A stretch of 64,000 nucleotides of DNA. Origin: Malachius bipustulatus. Its lineage: Eukaryota > Arthropoda > Insecta > Coleoptera > Melyridae. Shown piece by piece: positions 46,553-57,763 of this stretch. The DNA lies in contig OU342630.1 in assembly GCA_910589415.1 (NCBI GenBank), forward strand, positions 6,014,001 to 6,078,000, read 5' to 3'. The translations under genes were made by a program, and so were the position numbers. Under the pieces are notes generated by a model. That model ran no database searches. It was not told the DNA's origin and saw only the letters and a list, made by a program, of their open reading frames with translations. Position 1 is the first letter of the stretch. Each line of letters starts with the position of its first letter.

Positions 46553-47592
46553 TCATTATATGCGAGTAGAATACTATGCTTTGTCCACGACTGCTATTAA
46601 CTTTGATTCCAAAAATTCATTTTAGAAAACTTTATTTACCATAACTTATTTGACATTAACAAAACCAAAAATTAAAGATATTTGTGATTTATATTAAGCG
46701 TACTCCGAAGCATATGGAATAGAGTAATGTGTCCATAATGTGGATGGCTTATATTTGCAGTTAATTTCGTAAATGTACCATTAAAAGTGACTCTGAGGAT
46801 GAATGAGTTTTCTTGGTCACCTCCCAGTCCATAAAGGTGTTGTATACAGATAAGTAAAGATTTCGCGATTTCTCAGGCAACAAATCCAGGTAAGTTACTT
46901 TTGCAGCTTCTATTATCTCCGGTGGAGTACACAGTATCTCTTCTCCACTATCAATTTCCATTTTAATTAACGTATTTTTGAAATTAAATTATAATTTTAA
47001 CAGAAATTGTTAAGTACTGCCGCACCGCGTCGTTAAAATTTAACGGTTCAAATAATTAATAGTTTGACAAATTGATTACACGGGCTTACTACCTACCTGA
47101 TAGTTAGGAGGTTATGATGAAATTTCATTTTAGCCTAGAGTGCCTAACCTAACAGAATATGCAGTATTTGATTTCCGATAATGAATAAGATTTTTTAGGT
47201 AATTCGTCTTTCTAAAAGTGACTTCCAGTTTCTGTTATGTTTTGTGGAGTGCGTAACATTTCTTCATCTTCCTCACTTTGATTTTTGACCTATTATTTAA
47301 GCTTATAGTAATAAACAATTCTAACACAAATGGTATGCTAGTAGTTATGACGTTTCAAATTGATAACAATTTATGCTTTGCTTGTCATGTCATGTCAATG
47401 GTTTATTTACTTGATATAATGATCTATTTAATGTTAATTTTTTTGTGCATTAAAAAACAGATCAAACTAATAGTTTAAGAAGATTTTTATGATTTGCATA
47501 AGGTTAACTAATTGCCTGGTTATTGCCTAAACGTACTGATAAATGCTTGCCAGATACTAAATATAGACCGAGTGTCCTTAGCAATTCAAGAC

Positions 47593-47693
47593 CAGTGAAT
47601 AAATATTATTCACTGCTATTATCCACGGTTATAATTCACTATGTGAAATATGACTATCCTTATGCATTAGAAAACTCATTCATAAGGTAGTCG
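47593..47693. repeat. Pair of hairpins related to 46495-46592
   Basis: cagtgaata/tattcactg (47593-47615) and cttatg/cataag with gacta/tagtc outside (47650-47692). The adjacent gtagtcgtggacaaa (47684-47698) is the inverse of tttgtccacgac at 46579, so these may be the two ends of one ~1.2-kb element. Confidence 0.5.
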
Positions 47694-47807
47694 TGGACAA
47701 AAATTATTATTGTTTTATTTCCTGTCAGTTATCTATAGGTTTTTTTCACCAGTAAAAAATAAGAGAAAATATCAGAAAAACTGGTTATGTAGTGAACAAT
47801 TTATCTA

Positions 47808-48820
47808 CAGGGTGTGAACTTGCACTAGGTCAAAGGAATTTAACACACAAATTCAGTTTTGTGCAAATAATATCTACAGGCTTATCTTTGGAATAAAATG
47901 TTATTGGAATAATTTATGGAAATGGCAAAAAAGTGGGTATTTTTTTAACAAGATAACAATTAACACGTAAAACAGTGACTTAAGAAAATTTTCTTAAATT
48001 GACTCCTAATGCAAGAAAATTTGAAGTCCTCTAACTCCTTAAATAATTAAAATCGGACATATGATAATATGTATATCCCATTGCAGATGTTTTTAAATTC
48101 AGAGTTGGCTATGGAAAATTTGAATTATTTGGATACCTCTTCAAATACTGAGCTTTTACAAGCTAAATTTTTAAAGGTTATGGATGTTTCTAATCAAATT
48201 TGACATTGATTGTATATGTATTTTAACTACGCTACCCTGCAAAAATGACAAAATATTGTTTGGAGTAGGTATATTGAACTTACAAAATAGGTTTCGTTTG
48301 GAATTTTGGGATTCTCTCCTTCATTGTTTTGAACATTTTTTATAATAAATTCTGTCCTTTTGGTTTTTACAACTACCTTTGGTGTTTTGAATATTCGATT
48401 AAGGTAATATTTAAGCAATATTTAACTACCTAGTTTTAAAATGATTGACAGGTATAATTAAATGTGATGGAACTTTTTGACTGAAGTTAAAACTTTAATA
48501 ATGACAAGCCAAAAATTAGACACTTTTTACTAAATCATAGCAACCAAAGCCACATTTTATTTAATTTATTGTTTTCATACTTCAAAATGATTTTATTTTT
48601 TGAATTATAGAAAAATTATTTCTAATGGTATATGAGCATAGTGGAAGTCATTTGAACTTTTTTAGCTCAAATCGGGTGCTTGCCAAGGCTTACAACTTTA
48701 AGAAAAAATATCACAGCCTACTTTAATTTAAAAACATCTGGAATGGGATATATGAAGTGTTTTTTTTTAACCACCTAACCTACTTGTCACAATTTGATGC
48801 TGAGCTAATAAATCACCCTG
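47808..48820. mobile_element. Degenerate foldback of about 1 kb
   Basis: cagggtg after TA at the left and caccctg before TA at the right. Inner arms pair (tatatcccattgcagatgtt with aacatctggaatgggatata). Outer arms are poorly kept. Confidence 0.6.
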
Positions 48821-49058
48821 TATACACAACCTCAGTAACATTCGCAAACTGAAAAACATTTCAAGGTATCCCCTACAGCTACTACTGAAGTAGTCAAAGT
48901 CTTCTTACAGCCATTTGTGACTTATACCTCAAATTTAAAAAAAAATTAGTCTCACTGACCTAATTAAGGCTCTCGTTTGTTTACATGTTTACAAATTGCA
49001 AATCGGCCAAACCTAAGCCTAGGTCTCTAAGAAAGAAGGAGAATATTTTTATTGCAAC

Positions 49059-49510
49059 CAGAGGTGGATTTACAAATGTGCCGCCTATAGGCTGAATCAA
49101 ATCGCCGCCTATATGGTATTATTTAACCCCCCGCCCTCAGGGTCCGGGTTAAAAATTTTTAGAATTATTTGCGACAAAGGTGATAAAAAAATCGCAAAAA
49201 TGCCAGAATTTTTATTCTGTAAATAAGTGATGGTGTTTGCAAAGGCAAGCTCAGCGCCCCCTCAGTCCTTGCGCTCTATACGCTCTAGCCTAACGATTTG
49301 CCTGTTAGGCCGTGTTCTTGTGGGCATCAAAAATAATATGAATTCAAAGAGTTCGGAACGGCTTTCCCCTCTCGATAAAGCGCCACAGGCAATTTTTTTT
49401 CAATATCGAAGGTCACGCAATTTCCCAACACTCGAAAATATTTTTTGGTCATCGAAAATTTGCCGCCTACAAAAATTTGCCGACCTAGCCTAATCGGAAA
49501 TCCGCCACTG
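49059..49510. mobile_element. hAT MITE with 8-bp target duplication
   Basis: Ends cagaggtggattt and aaatccgccactg are inverted; attgcaac flanks at 49051-49058 and 49511-49518. 452 bp, no transposase. Confidence 0.9.
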
Positions 49511-49863
49511 ATTGCAACTGAAGATTTTCTGACAAGTTGGACAACAAAGCTGATGATTGTAAACAGTAATAAAATAAAATAGGTTTTTAATCAATTTGTC
49601 ACATTTCAGTCATAATCTATATCTAAAAATAATCATTTGTCAGAAATATTTTAGCTATGACATCACTGTGCTTGTTCAAATGACCTTTCAAAGACCTTAA
49701 AAAATCTACCTATATGGTACCAACAATTAAAAAAAATAAATAACCTAAAAAACAACCTTTTACTTCAACTATGCGTATCTTAAATTGAAAAACAATTTTT
49801 AAAAACATGGAAATGTATCCTTTTCTTATTTATTTACAAAATATATTTGTTGGCTGATTTCGC

Positions 49864-49982
49864 TTATGTAGGAATGCCCAAAGTTCTCCTAACAATTCGC
49901 TGAGCAATCTTGTTGAATTCTTCTCTATTTTCTCTCCACATTTTAGCTGCATCTACGTTCGCCCCACTTTCATCATTGGGTT
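49864..49982 (-). CDS. UBE2G2: UBE2G2 ubiquitin-conjugating enzyme E2, last coding exon
   Basis: On the minus strand, after the acceptor ttttttctag, the exon completes a split E codon and reads PNDESGANVDAAKMWRENRE, then the final helix EFNKIAQRIVRRTLGIPT and TAA. This is the C-terminal end of UBE2G2/Ubc7 (EPNDESGANVDA is diagnostic), the E2 that works with ER-associated ligases in protein quality control. The acceptor is at the 49983 side; phase agrees with the exon at 52798-52938. A TTTATT (AATAAA on the minus strand) lies 30 bases past the stop, so the 3' UTR may be short. Confidence 0.95.
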
Positions 49983-52797
49983 CTAGAAAAAAAAAATTAT
50001 ATTTATATTTTAATGCAAGGATTCACCATTAGTTTTGTAAATTTACAAAAAAAAAAGTGAAAAAAGTATGAACTTCTGTGCTGTGTTCACAGAACTGTTG
50101 TCATTATCAATGTTCTTTTACCACGAACACTTTACTAACTATTACAAGTTCAACACTGTTCCCAAATAATTTTAATTTTCGGTTTTTAGACTTTTTAGTC
50201 AAGAATCTAAAAAGACGGTTTTCATCAAAACTCCATATTATCAAAACTTTCACGTATCCGAAATGCATTACTGTAGATATCTCAGAGTTAGGAATAAAAA
50301 ACGAATTTTAAATTTTAACTTAAAACTTTTCGACGCATATGTGAAAAAAGGCATAAAGAAAGTTACATTATTTTCGGACAAACAATCTTTGGCTAACATA
50401 TTGACCTACTTTTTCATACTACAAATTCAATGAAAACATTTATGCCATTTTAATGCAAATACTAGAAATTGACACCTACTTGGTTAATTTAAAGGGCACA
50501 CTCTATATTTTTACATCTAACTTGCCTGAGAAAATCGAATACCAATGGTTGGAGTTTAAATTTAGTAGTAGTAGTTTATGAGTTTCAGGTAAATATCTCA
50601 ATTTTCTGTTTTAAAAGCGTTACCTACCTTGAAAATGGGCAAAGATACATGCTTGAATGTCTCTGTCTTATTTTACATGTGGTATCTTATTGTGTAGTAC
50701 AAATTTATATGAATGTTTTTTTAACTTTATGATCTACACGATAACTCCCATCAATTTGTTCATAAAATAACCAGGGAAGCCAATAATTGCAAATTTATGT
50801 CCGTATTCACAAACGATAATTACCGAAATAATTACGTAATTAATTAAATGAGTGAGATGGAGAGATGCAGTTTTTTGGCAATAGAATGAGATGGAGATAA
50901 CTGATTACGTAATTATTTGGTAATTATCGTTTGTGAATACGGGCATTAGAATTTCCCGTTGGAATTCCAAAGGCCAACACACCACACTATACGAAAATGT
51001 AGACAATTGCAAACACAAGACAGTTGTTTTGGGTTTCCTAAGCAAAAGTTGGCACATCTTAGGGTTTCCGCGACTTTAAGAAGATTGATTAATCGAGTTA
51101 GATTGTGGTTTTCTAAACTCCCCTGTAGTTTTCTTTTCAAGGTCATAAAGTGAAATTCTGAATTCTTGTATAACTTATGGGGGACTTTGAATTTTCGTTA
51201 AAGTCGAGTGTGTTTTAAACTTCTACAGGTGTCCTTTCAAAGTTCGAAAAAACCTGTTCTTGTCACTACATTTCAGGTTGTAATTTTCAATCTGGGGGGA
51301 CTGAAATTTTTGTAAGATAAGATATCCAGAAGGAGTAGTCTGGTATTGCATGTGAGCGAAATCGGTCCAGTAGTTTCAAAATGGTGGCCATTTGAATTTT
51401 CGTAACGATTACTATTTTTTGAACCCCTACAATATAAGCAAGGTGCAAAACTTTAAAAATATATAAGCAAGGTGAAAAACTTTAAACTAAACTAACAGAA
51501 CATTAAAAAAGTGAAAAAATGAGTTTTTGTTATTAGTTATCTGATAGCAGAGGCAGGAGAAAGGGGGCAAAATTGCTAATTTCTGTACCTATTTTGTGGC
51601 ACAAAGGAATTCGGAATTTTACAGTAGACAATCGTCATAAAACAGCCTCTGACTTTGGAAACTTCAGAGGGTACATTAATAAAATAGGTGGCCATACACC
51701 AGCGGACTTTTCAAGGAATTTGGTCCTTCTCGGAACAAATCCACCAAAAAGTCCGTTTGTCTGTGGGAGGATCTGGAATAAGGAATCAAGACCGTCAGAC
51801 AGTTACGAAAAGCCTAGGGTTACGTTCAGATTTAACACTCGACATCACACGGCGTTGTTACTCAAATCTTACAGATTTTCGGAAAGTTACCCCACAAAAG
51901 TTTGCCGAGCCAAGATAGTACAGATTTGTCAGTTGATTGACAGTTTAGAGTGTCAGCCATCACAGTTTAGAGGTGTAAAACGAGTAAATGATTATTTGTA
52001 AATGATTACTACGCAATCATGAACGAACAGAGTGTTTTTAATATTATAACGAGGCATCACTCGCAAAGAATTCTAGAATTCTATGAATTCTAAAGATTCA
52101 TAATTCGTATTCCTTTTTGTTTACTTTCTGCAATTACTGTGGTTATGTCTCGACGGTTCTAGTGACATGACAGGAATGACACATTGCCAGGTCAGTGTAA
52201 GAGTGTAACCGACAGTTCTACTAAATACCAGAATGGTTCCACATTCTGCGCATGTTCGAGAATGTGATGTGACTGATGTGAATAGAGACACGTCAGTGAA
52301 GCTCCTAGATAACTTCGATGACACCTCAGGGAACTATATTATAAGAAACGCCGTGACTGGAGATTGAGTTAGTAGTATCTTGGATGTGAATGAAAGCACT
52401 CGTATATAATATTTTGCAATCACCTCTGGGATTGAAGCACTCGCCTGCGGCTGAAAAAAGTACCACTTTATGCACTTGTTGCATAAATAACTATTATTAC
52501 ATGTGTACGACCTTCGAGTAAATAATGAAAATATCTGTAACTGCCCGGTTGCACGAACGTAATTAAAAATCTGTCAGAAAATCACCAATTTTAGAATGCC
52601 CCGTGTTATCAAAATATTGGTCTGATATTGTTGGAAGTAATTTCTACTCCCTTGTAGAAGAGTTAGTTACCGATAAAAAATAAAAGATCATTGAAAATAT
52701 TCACCCTATTTTCAAAATTTGCAATTTAAAATCAATAATTATAATCTGAAACATTTTTAATTACAATCTTGCAAGCCAGTTATTACCAAATAATTAC
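49983..52797 (-). other. UBE2G2 intron
   Basis: 2.8 kb, AT-rich, containing a TTA-flanked MITE (50798-50945) and an open + frame (51573-52001, 142 codons) in a GC-richer block. That frame shows no motif I recognise. Confidence 0.7.
50798..50945. mobile_element. TTA-flanked MITE family K, copy 1
   Basis: 148 bp. Ends tgtccgtattcacaaacgat and atcgtttgtgaatacgggca, flanked by TTA (50795-50797, 50946-50948). The 3-bp TWA duplication suggests PIF/Harbinger mobilisation. Confidence 0.85.
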
Positions 52798-52938
52798 CTG
52801 CTAGCATACTGACAACGGAAAGTAAGATTTTCTCCACGCTCTGCACTGGAGACCACCTCTCAGCACTAGATTCATAACCCATGGGGTCATCTCCTGGAGC
52901 ATGTAAAATCGATATGCATACTCTTCCATCAGCATAAA
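52798..52938 (-). CDS. UBE2G2: UBE2G2 exon with the catalytic cysteine
   Basis: A 141-base exon between an acceptor (tttatgttccag) and a donor (cag|gtaatt) on the minus strand. It encodes [20 protein letters not shown] then [20 protein letters not shown] and VVSMLA. C in GRVCISILH is the active-site cysteine that carries ubiquitin. The [11 protein letters not shown] segment is the acidic-loop insertion of the UBE2G group, and [23 protein letters not shown] is highly conserved. Two bases complete a codon from the previous exon (probably N-I) and one base is carried to the next. The upstream exons (N-terminal helix, beta-sheet, HPN box) were not found in the window and probably lie beyond 64000 or in a short exon I missed. 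Confidence 0.95.
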
Positions 52939-53245
52939 CTGGAACATAAAAGTAGAAACAAAATTTAGTATTATCAGTATTTAATTTTGCTGCTTGCAAA
53001 TAAACAGTTTTGACAAATTCTAACTACTACATCTTACTAGTTTGTTTTCATTTGGCTCGATTTGGCTGTTTTGATACACAGGGTGAGTTCTTTTTTTAAG
53101 TACGGGGGAGGGCACATATTTTAGGATATTTTTGACATTTTTCCTTTACTCCCTTTTGAGGGATGGGGGTAACTTTGAAGTTTTAAATAGGAACCATTCT
53201 TTTTTATTGCAGATTTGTATTTTATCATGAAATTTTGATGATATT

Positions 53246-53790
53246 TTAGCGAGCATATTGTAAGGATAATTCACCATAATACTGAACCGGCGAGGAGACG
53301 GGGGAGCTTGTTCGTTTACTGACGGCAGGCGCTTGATGGATTCCAAGAAATGGGCGATAAGAGTGAGCGGGGAGCGAGCGGCGATAAGAGTGATGTGATT
53401 GAAGTGGTAAGACTAGATGGTTTGAGATCGATTCATAAAGCATCGTGTATGAGGCTATAATGTCTACACTGTTTCTGGAAACCTTGTAACGTACTTTTGT
53501 ACGTACCCATTTATAAATACCAGTGACACCGTAGGCAACCCGTCGCACACATATGGTGGTTGGATGGTGGCAACAGTTTCGTGTCGTTCGACGCGATGGT
53601 ATAGGTGAACTCGTCTAATTGAGGTGATCTAGTGAACGGGCCTAGCAGGAGTCCTCGAGTCTCGATAGTCGAGAAAATCGAGTCAACCTCAAGAAATACA
53701 CCTGAGCTTTCGTTGTTCTTTTTTCTTCCTGGAACTCGCGGAATGCACACCTATCCGCAATAAATTTTCTGCAAATGGCGTCGTGAACCC
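53246..53790 (+). mobile_element. Possible LTR (solo or 5') with primer-binding-like site
   Basis: A GC-richer block with a TATA box (tttataaata, about 53510), AATAAA (about 53758) and, just after a CA end (53772-53773), tggcgtcgtgaacc, which has the TGG start of a tRNA primer-binding site. No gag-pol frame follows and the left LTR border is undefined. Confidence 0.35.
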
Positions 53791-54027
53791 TGTTTCACAT
53801 TTTACTGTGAACATCAATCTGTCTTTGGCTTGGCGAGTGATATAAAATGTTTTTCATGGCTTTTATTGAGTTGTGCTGATGATATTTTTTAAATACAATG
53901 CTGCTAATATGCCTTTTCCATTTCAGCAAAACAAGTACTGACGTTCATGTACCTTTGGTAGGCCAGACTCGATCGGACCATGAATTAAATAAAGAAGAAA
54001 TTCTGATCTATCTGAAATTTTTAGCTT

Positions 54028-54182
54028 TTTGTACGGAGCACGTTTTTATACCGGACTTGCTTTTTGTACTGGATTCTATTTTTATACTGAACCTGTTTTG
54101 TCGTACTGGACACGTTTTGGTACCAGACTTGCTTTCTTTGATACTGGCCTGTTTTTGGACCCGGGTGCTGTCGTACTGAAGC
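54028..54182. repeat. Degenerate ~18-bp minisatellite, open on both strands
   Basis: About eight units of the type tttttgtactggacttgc, 17-19 bases each. The period is near six codons: the + frame gives units like FIPDLL/FVLDSI, the - frame units like VQYKNR/IQYKKQ/VRYKNV. Confidence 0.7.
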
Positions 54183-54699
54183 CGAAGTGACGTCCCATTT
54201 TATCACCTAGAAGACCAGCCAGTTACTACTATCCAGACTGAAACCTACACAACTCAGCTGGCGAAGAACACCGGTCGAAGCTAAGTCTCTTTTATTACTC
54301 CAGTACCACTTCACCGTTTCATTCAGCAACAGCTCAACTCACTTGATTTTTTTATTGTCAACCATCGTCAAGGAGTTAATGTTACCATTCAATCTGTGAT
54401 ATTATTCCATTCTGTGATTTAAATAAAGAGTACCTGTTGTTCTGCCGATCCGCCTGTTATTTGTGAACCCTCTTAGACTAGCAGCTCAATCCATGACCCT
54501 TATTATTATATTATTTGTCTCATGCTCTAAACTGTTTTGTTTTTCCCTCTCAGGGCAAAATAATTCGTTTCAACCTGCTCGCCATAATAATGATGAAAAG
54601 TACCAGATAATAATTCTAGACTTGTAGATTGTAATGGAAGGCCTTCTGTAGATGTGCACTGGGACCTGTTGAGATCTATTGTGCCCAATTATAGACTTA

Positions 54700-54848
54700 T
54701 GCCCGTATTCACAAACGATAATTTCCTAAATAATTACGTAATCAATTATACCCATCTCACTCTATTTCAAAAAAACTGCATATCTCCATCTCACTAATTT
54801 AATTTTTTACGTAATTATTTAGGAAATTATCGTTTGTGAATACGGGCA
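54700..54848. mobile_element. TTA-flanked MITE family K, copy 2
   Basis: 149 bp, same ends (tgcccgtattcacaaacgat), TTA at 54697-54699 and 54849-54851. Confidence 0.85.
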
Positions 54849-55752
54849 TTAAAGTCTGGATTATTCCTCCCCTTATCCTATATAAATAACCAGCCTGAGG
54901 AACTGAGTCTTCAGTCATAAAACTGAAGGAGCGGTGTACAAATAAATACAAAATATTGGTGCTGGTGATCAACTACTACTTCTTTTTTTTATTTATAGTC
55001 AACGGGCAGAGCCCTTTTCAATACATAAATATACAAAATTTGAAAATAATCTATTTCAGTATTACAAAAATATTTGCTACAATAGAGCCCATCCCTAGGC
55101 ATAGAGAATTTATTTTGAACCACAAAATGTGAAGTTTTATGAATTCGTGGAGAGAAACGCAAGATGCTTCGCAACTTCTTTAAAAGGCGATCGGGATAAG
55201 CAAAGATAAAAATTAAAAAATAAAAAAAAAACACCCTGTAAAATTTAAACCCAAATATAGAAAACACACTGTATCTTTGTGGCTGTTGGCAAAAACATTT
55301 TTTTCATAGATTTAGACTTACCTCGATGTCCCCTACGTGGCATTTGACTTTGCCGCATTAGTCATGAATTACCCTTTATTAGTAATAATGAAATAAAAAA
55401 TTGACCGATTGAGTCTGGGGAATTTATAAATGAACCCAATTTACGAAATCCTTAGCAATATTATGGGAACCCAATCTACAAAGTTCTTAAAAATATTATG
55501 GGAATTACATGAAGGCGACATATTTTATGATATTTTGACATTTTTTCATTCACTCCCCTCTTTTGAGGGGTGAATATAATATAATATTGCATATTCTAAT
55601 TTTATTGGTGAATATACCTAGGAAATTGCTCTCCTCCCCACTTCTTGTAGTAGGGGGGAGGGGAGCATAAAAAGTTAAGAACCCTTATTTTCTATTGCTG
55701 TTTCGAATTTTACATCAAAAAATATTTAAGATTTGTCGGTTATAAATTATAT

Positions 55753-56647
55753 CAGTGAGCGTCAAAATTAAGGAATAAATTAAATAGAACGGGAAGTGCT
55801 GTTTTTTTGAAAAAATAAAAAAACAGGTCGATTTTGTTTTTAAGTTGTTCAGCTTTTGACATAATATTTGGGTATATAGGGTGATGCACGAAAGAGTGGT
55901 GACGTCATCGGCATTTTTTTTAAATAGCATCCCTTATTTTTTATTCCATATTTTGATACTCATTCAATTGCCAATATGGTAATGTAATCATTTTGTAACC
56001 TTAAATAAGGAAATTTCTGAGAAAAAAGCTTGTAAAATCTGAAATGTGCATTTTTTTGTATTATAACATAAAAAAGAAATAAAACGTTAATAATAATAAT
56101 AATAAGAAAAATCAGAATAATAAGAATTTCAAATCTTTGCTTTTCACTCAAGTTAAATTAAACTCAAGCCCTACTTACTCAATTTTAAATCAACGACATA
56201 TTTCACACATGCTTGCAGATCAATTCGATAACAGCCAATTATCTGAGTGATTATTTGTAATATAATAGACAGACCTTATAAAATTACCATGAAAACAGTC
56301 ATTTTTATTTGTTATCGTTTTAATTTTTATCGTTAATGTTACAATTTTCACATCAGTAAAAAGTGCACACTTTCGACTTTACAAGCTTTTTTCTCAGAAA
56401 TTTCCTTATTTAAGGTTACAAATTGATTACATTAGGCACCATATTGGCAATTGAATGGAGCATCAAAAAATGGAATAAAAAATAAGGGTTGCTTTTGAAA
56501 AAACCACTCTTTCACGCATCACCCTGTATACCCGAATATTATGTCAAAAGTTGAACAACTTGAAAACAAAATTGACCTGTTTTTTGTTTTTTTAACAGCG
56601 CTTTCCGTTTTATCGAATTTATTCTTTACTACTTTAGCCCCTCACTA
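55753..56647. mobile_element. Foldback element U, with a second foldback at its centre
   Basis: Arms of about 120 bases (55753-55876 and 56527-56647) begin cagtgagcg and end ctcacta. They pair right up to the TATA that flanks the inner element, including gacataatatttggg / cccgaatattatgtc. Confidence 0.75.
55877..56526. mobile_element. Foldback element U2 nested at the centre of U
   Basis: Starts tagggtgatgcacgaaagag, ends ctctttcacgcatcaccctg, TATA on both sides. Arms include the mirrored taaataaggaaatttctgag and ctcagaaatttccttattta. Confidence 0.8.
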
Positions 56648-57200
56648 TACACAGGATGTTAAGAAAATTACGAATAAACTCTTTAGTACATTGTAGGGGA
56701 CACTCAGTAGAGTACGGGAAAAATAATTTAAAAAATTCTGGTCTTCAATAATTTAGTGAGTTAAAAAGTGCCAAAGTTAACATTTTACTATCTTTGTTTT
56801 TCGGTATTTGCAAAAAATAAATGATTTTACAGATATAAAAAGGGGACTTTAATCGTTATCAATTAAAAAATTGCTTAAGATGTGTATTACTGGCTTGGAA
56901 AATTTAATAAGATTTTTTTTCTTTTCCAAGATGCTGAAAAAAGGATTTGGCAACAACGGTGTGACGTTATGCCAGAAAAGCGCAACGTCGCGACGCCGTT
57001 AGCGTCGAATAATAATAAATTAATTAACATTTATTAATATAAATTCGCAAATAATCAATTTGCAGGGAAACGAACGACATAAAAAGGTCGAATTATCAGA
57101 GTTTTTAGGTGTTTTTGAACAAATGGAGTAAACAAGATAAGGAAGCAGCTATAAATACACCGCAGAAAAATCAAACAGCAACAGACGGATTCCACTGCCT

Positions 57201-57448
57201 GTTGAACCTATGCCAGGGAGTTGAGCTGGTCTAGGTATACACCTATCCTCTAACTAGGGAGTTGACCTAGTTATTCCTGGCTATTACTTTTTGCCTCTTT
57301 GGGAGTTGAGCGAAGAACGCGAAAGGTAAAACGGCTATCACCATTGACTAGGAGTTGACTGGTCAATATCATTCTATTCATAAACCCTAGGTCGAAGAGT
57401 TGATTCGATCTAACCCATCCTCGTAAGCTAAGGAGATGACTAGCCTAC
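57201..57448 (+). repeat. Array of six hairpins with a constant loop
   Basis: Six stem-loops follow at 36-49 base spacing. Loops (5'-3'): ggagttgag 57217, ggagttgac 57258, ggagttgag 57302, ggagttgac 57351, gagttga 57397, aggagatgac 57431. Stems: CCAG/CTGG extended by ACCTA/TAGGT; TAACTAG/CTAGTTA; TCTTTG/CGAAGA; ATTGACTA/TGGTCAAT; TAGGTCGAA/TTCGATCTA; GCTA/TAGC plus GTA/TAC. Stem sequences differ entirely yet remain complementary, some by G-T pairs, while the loop is kept. Function unknown. Confidence 0.8.
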
Positions 57449-57707
57449 AATCCTATTCTTCTCTGTACGAACCAGGACCCCGTCAGGGTTATTGAATTAA
57501 TTATCCATAAGGATAGACATATGAATGATACTGCTGAATTTATGATTGTTTGAATCAAATGTATATCTGTAAATATTATTCTCTATTAATTAAAGGGGGC
57601 GAATTGGATTAAATTGTATAATTTGTGAATGAATGGGTGCTTGCTAATTTGTAAAGACTGTTTTCTTTTGAGAAAGACGACTAACTGAATAGAATAATTA
57701 CAGTAAT

Positions 57708-57763
57708 ACGGGGTTATAAATATTTTCTTTCTTTATTCGTTACCAGAGGCGTTGACTCTGGTA
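57708..57763 (+). promoter_or_regulatory. TATA box and a seventh hairpin
   Basis: ttataaata at 57713-57721 precedes an 8-bp perfect hairpin TACCAGAG/CTCTGGTA (57741-57763) with loop GCGTTGA, which shares the GTTGA end of the array loops. Its position 20-30 bases past the TATA box is where transcription would start. A purine tract (aaagggggcgaa, about 57593) lies upstream, so this could be an LTR. Confidence 0.4.

Noticed and set aside
51573..52001. 142-residue + frame in the UBE2G2 intron
   Set aside because: No motif, no splice sites or context; kept only as a note in the intron entry.
53567..53590. Upstream UBE2G2 exon (HPN box) near ttggatgg
   Set aside because: The translation does not give the conserved FHPN context and there is no donor in the right phase.
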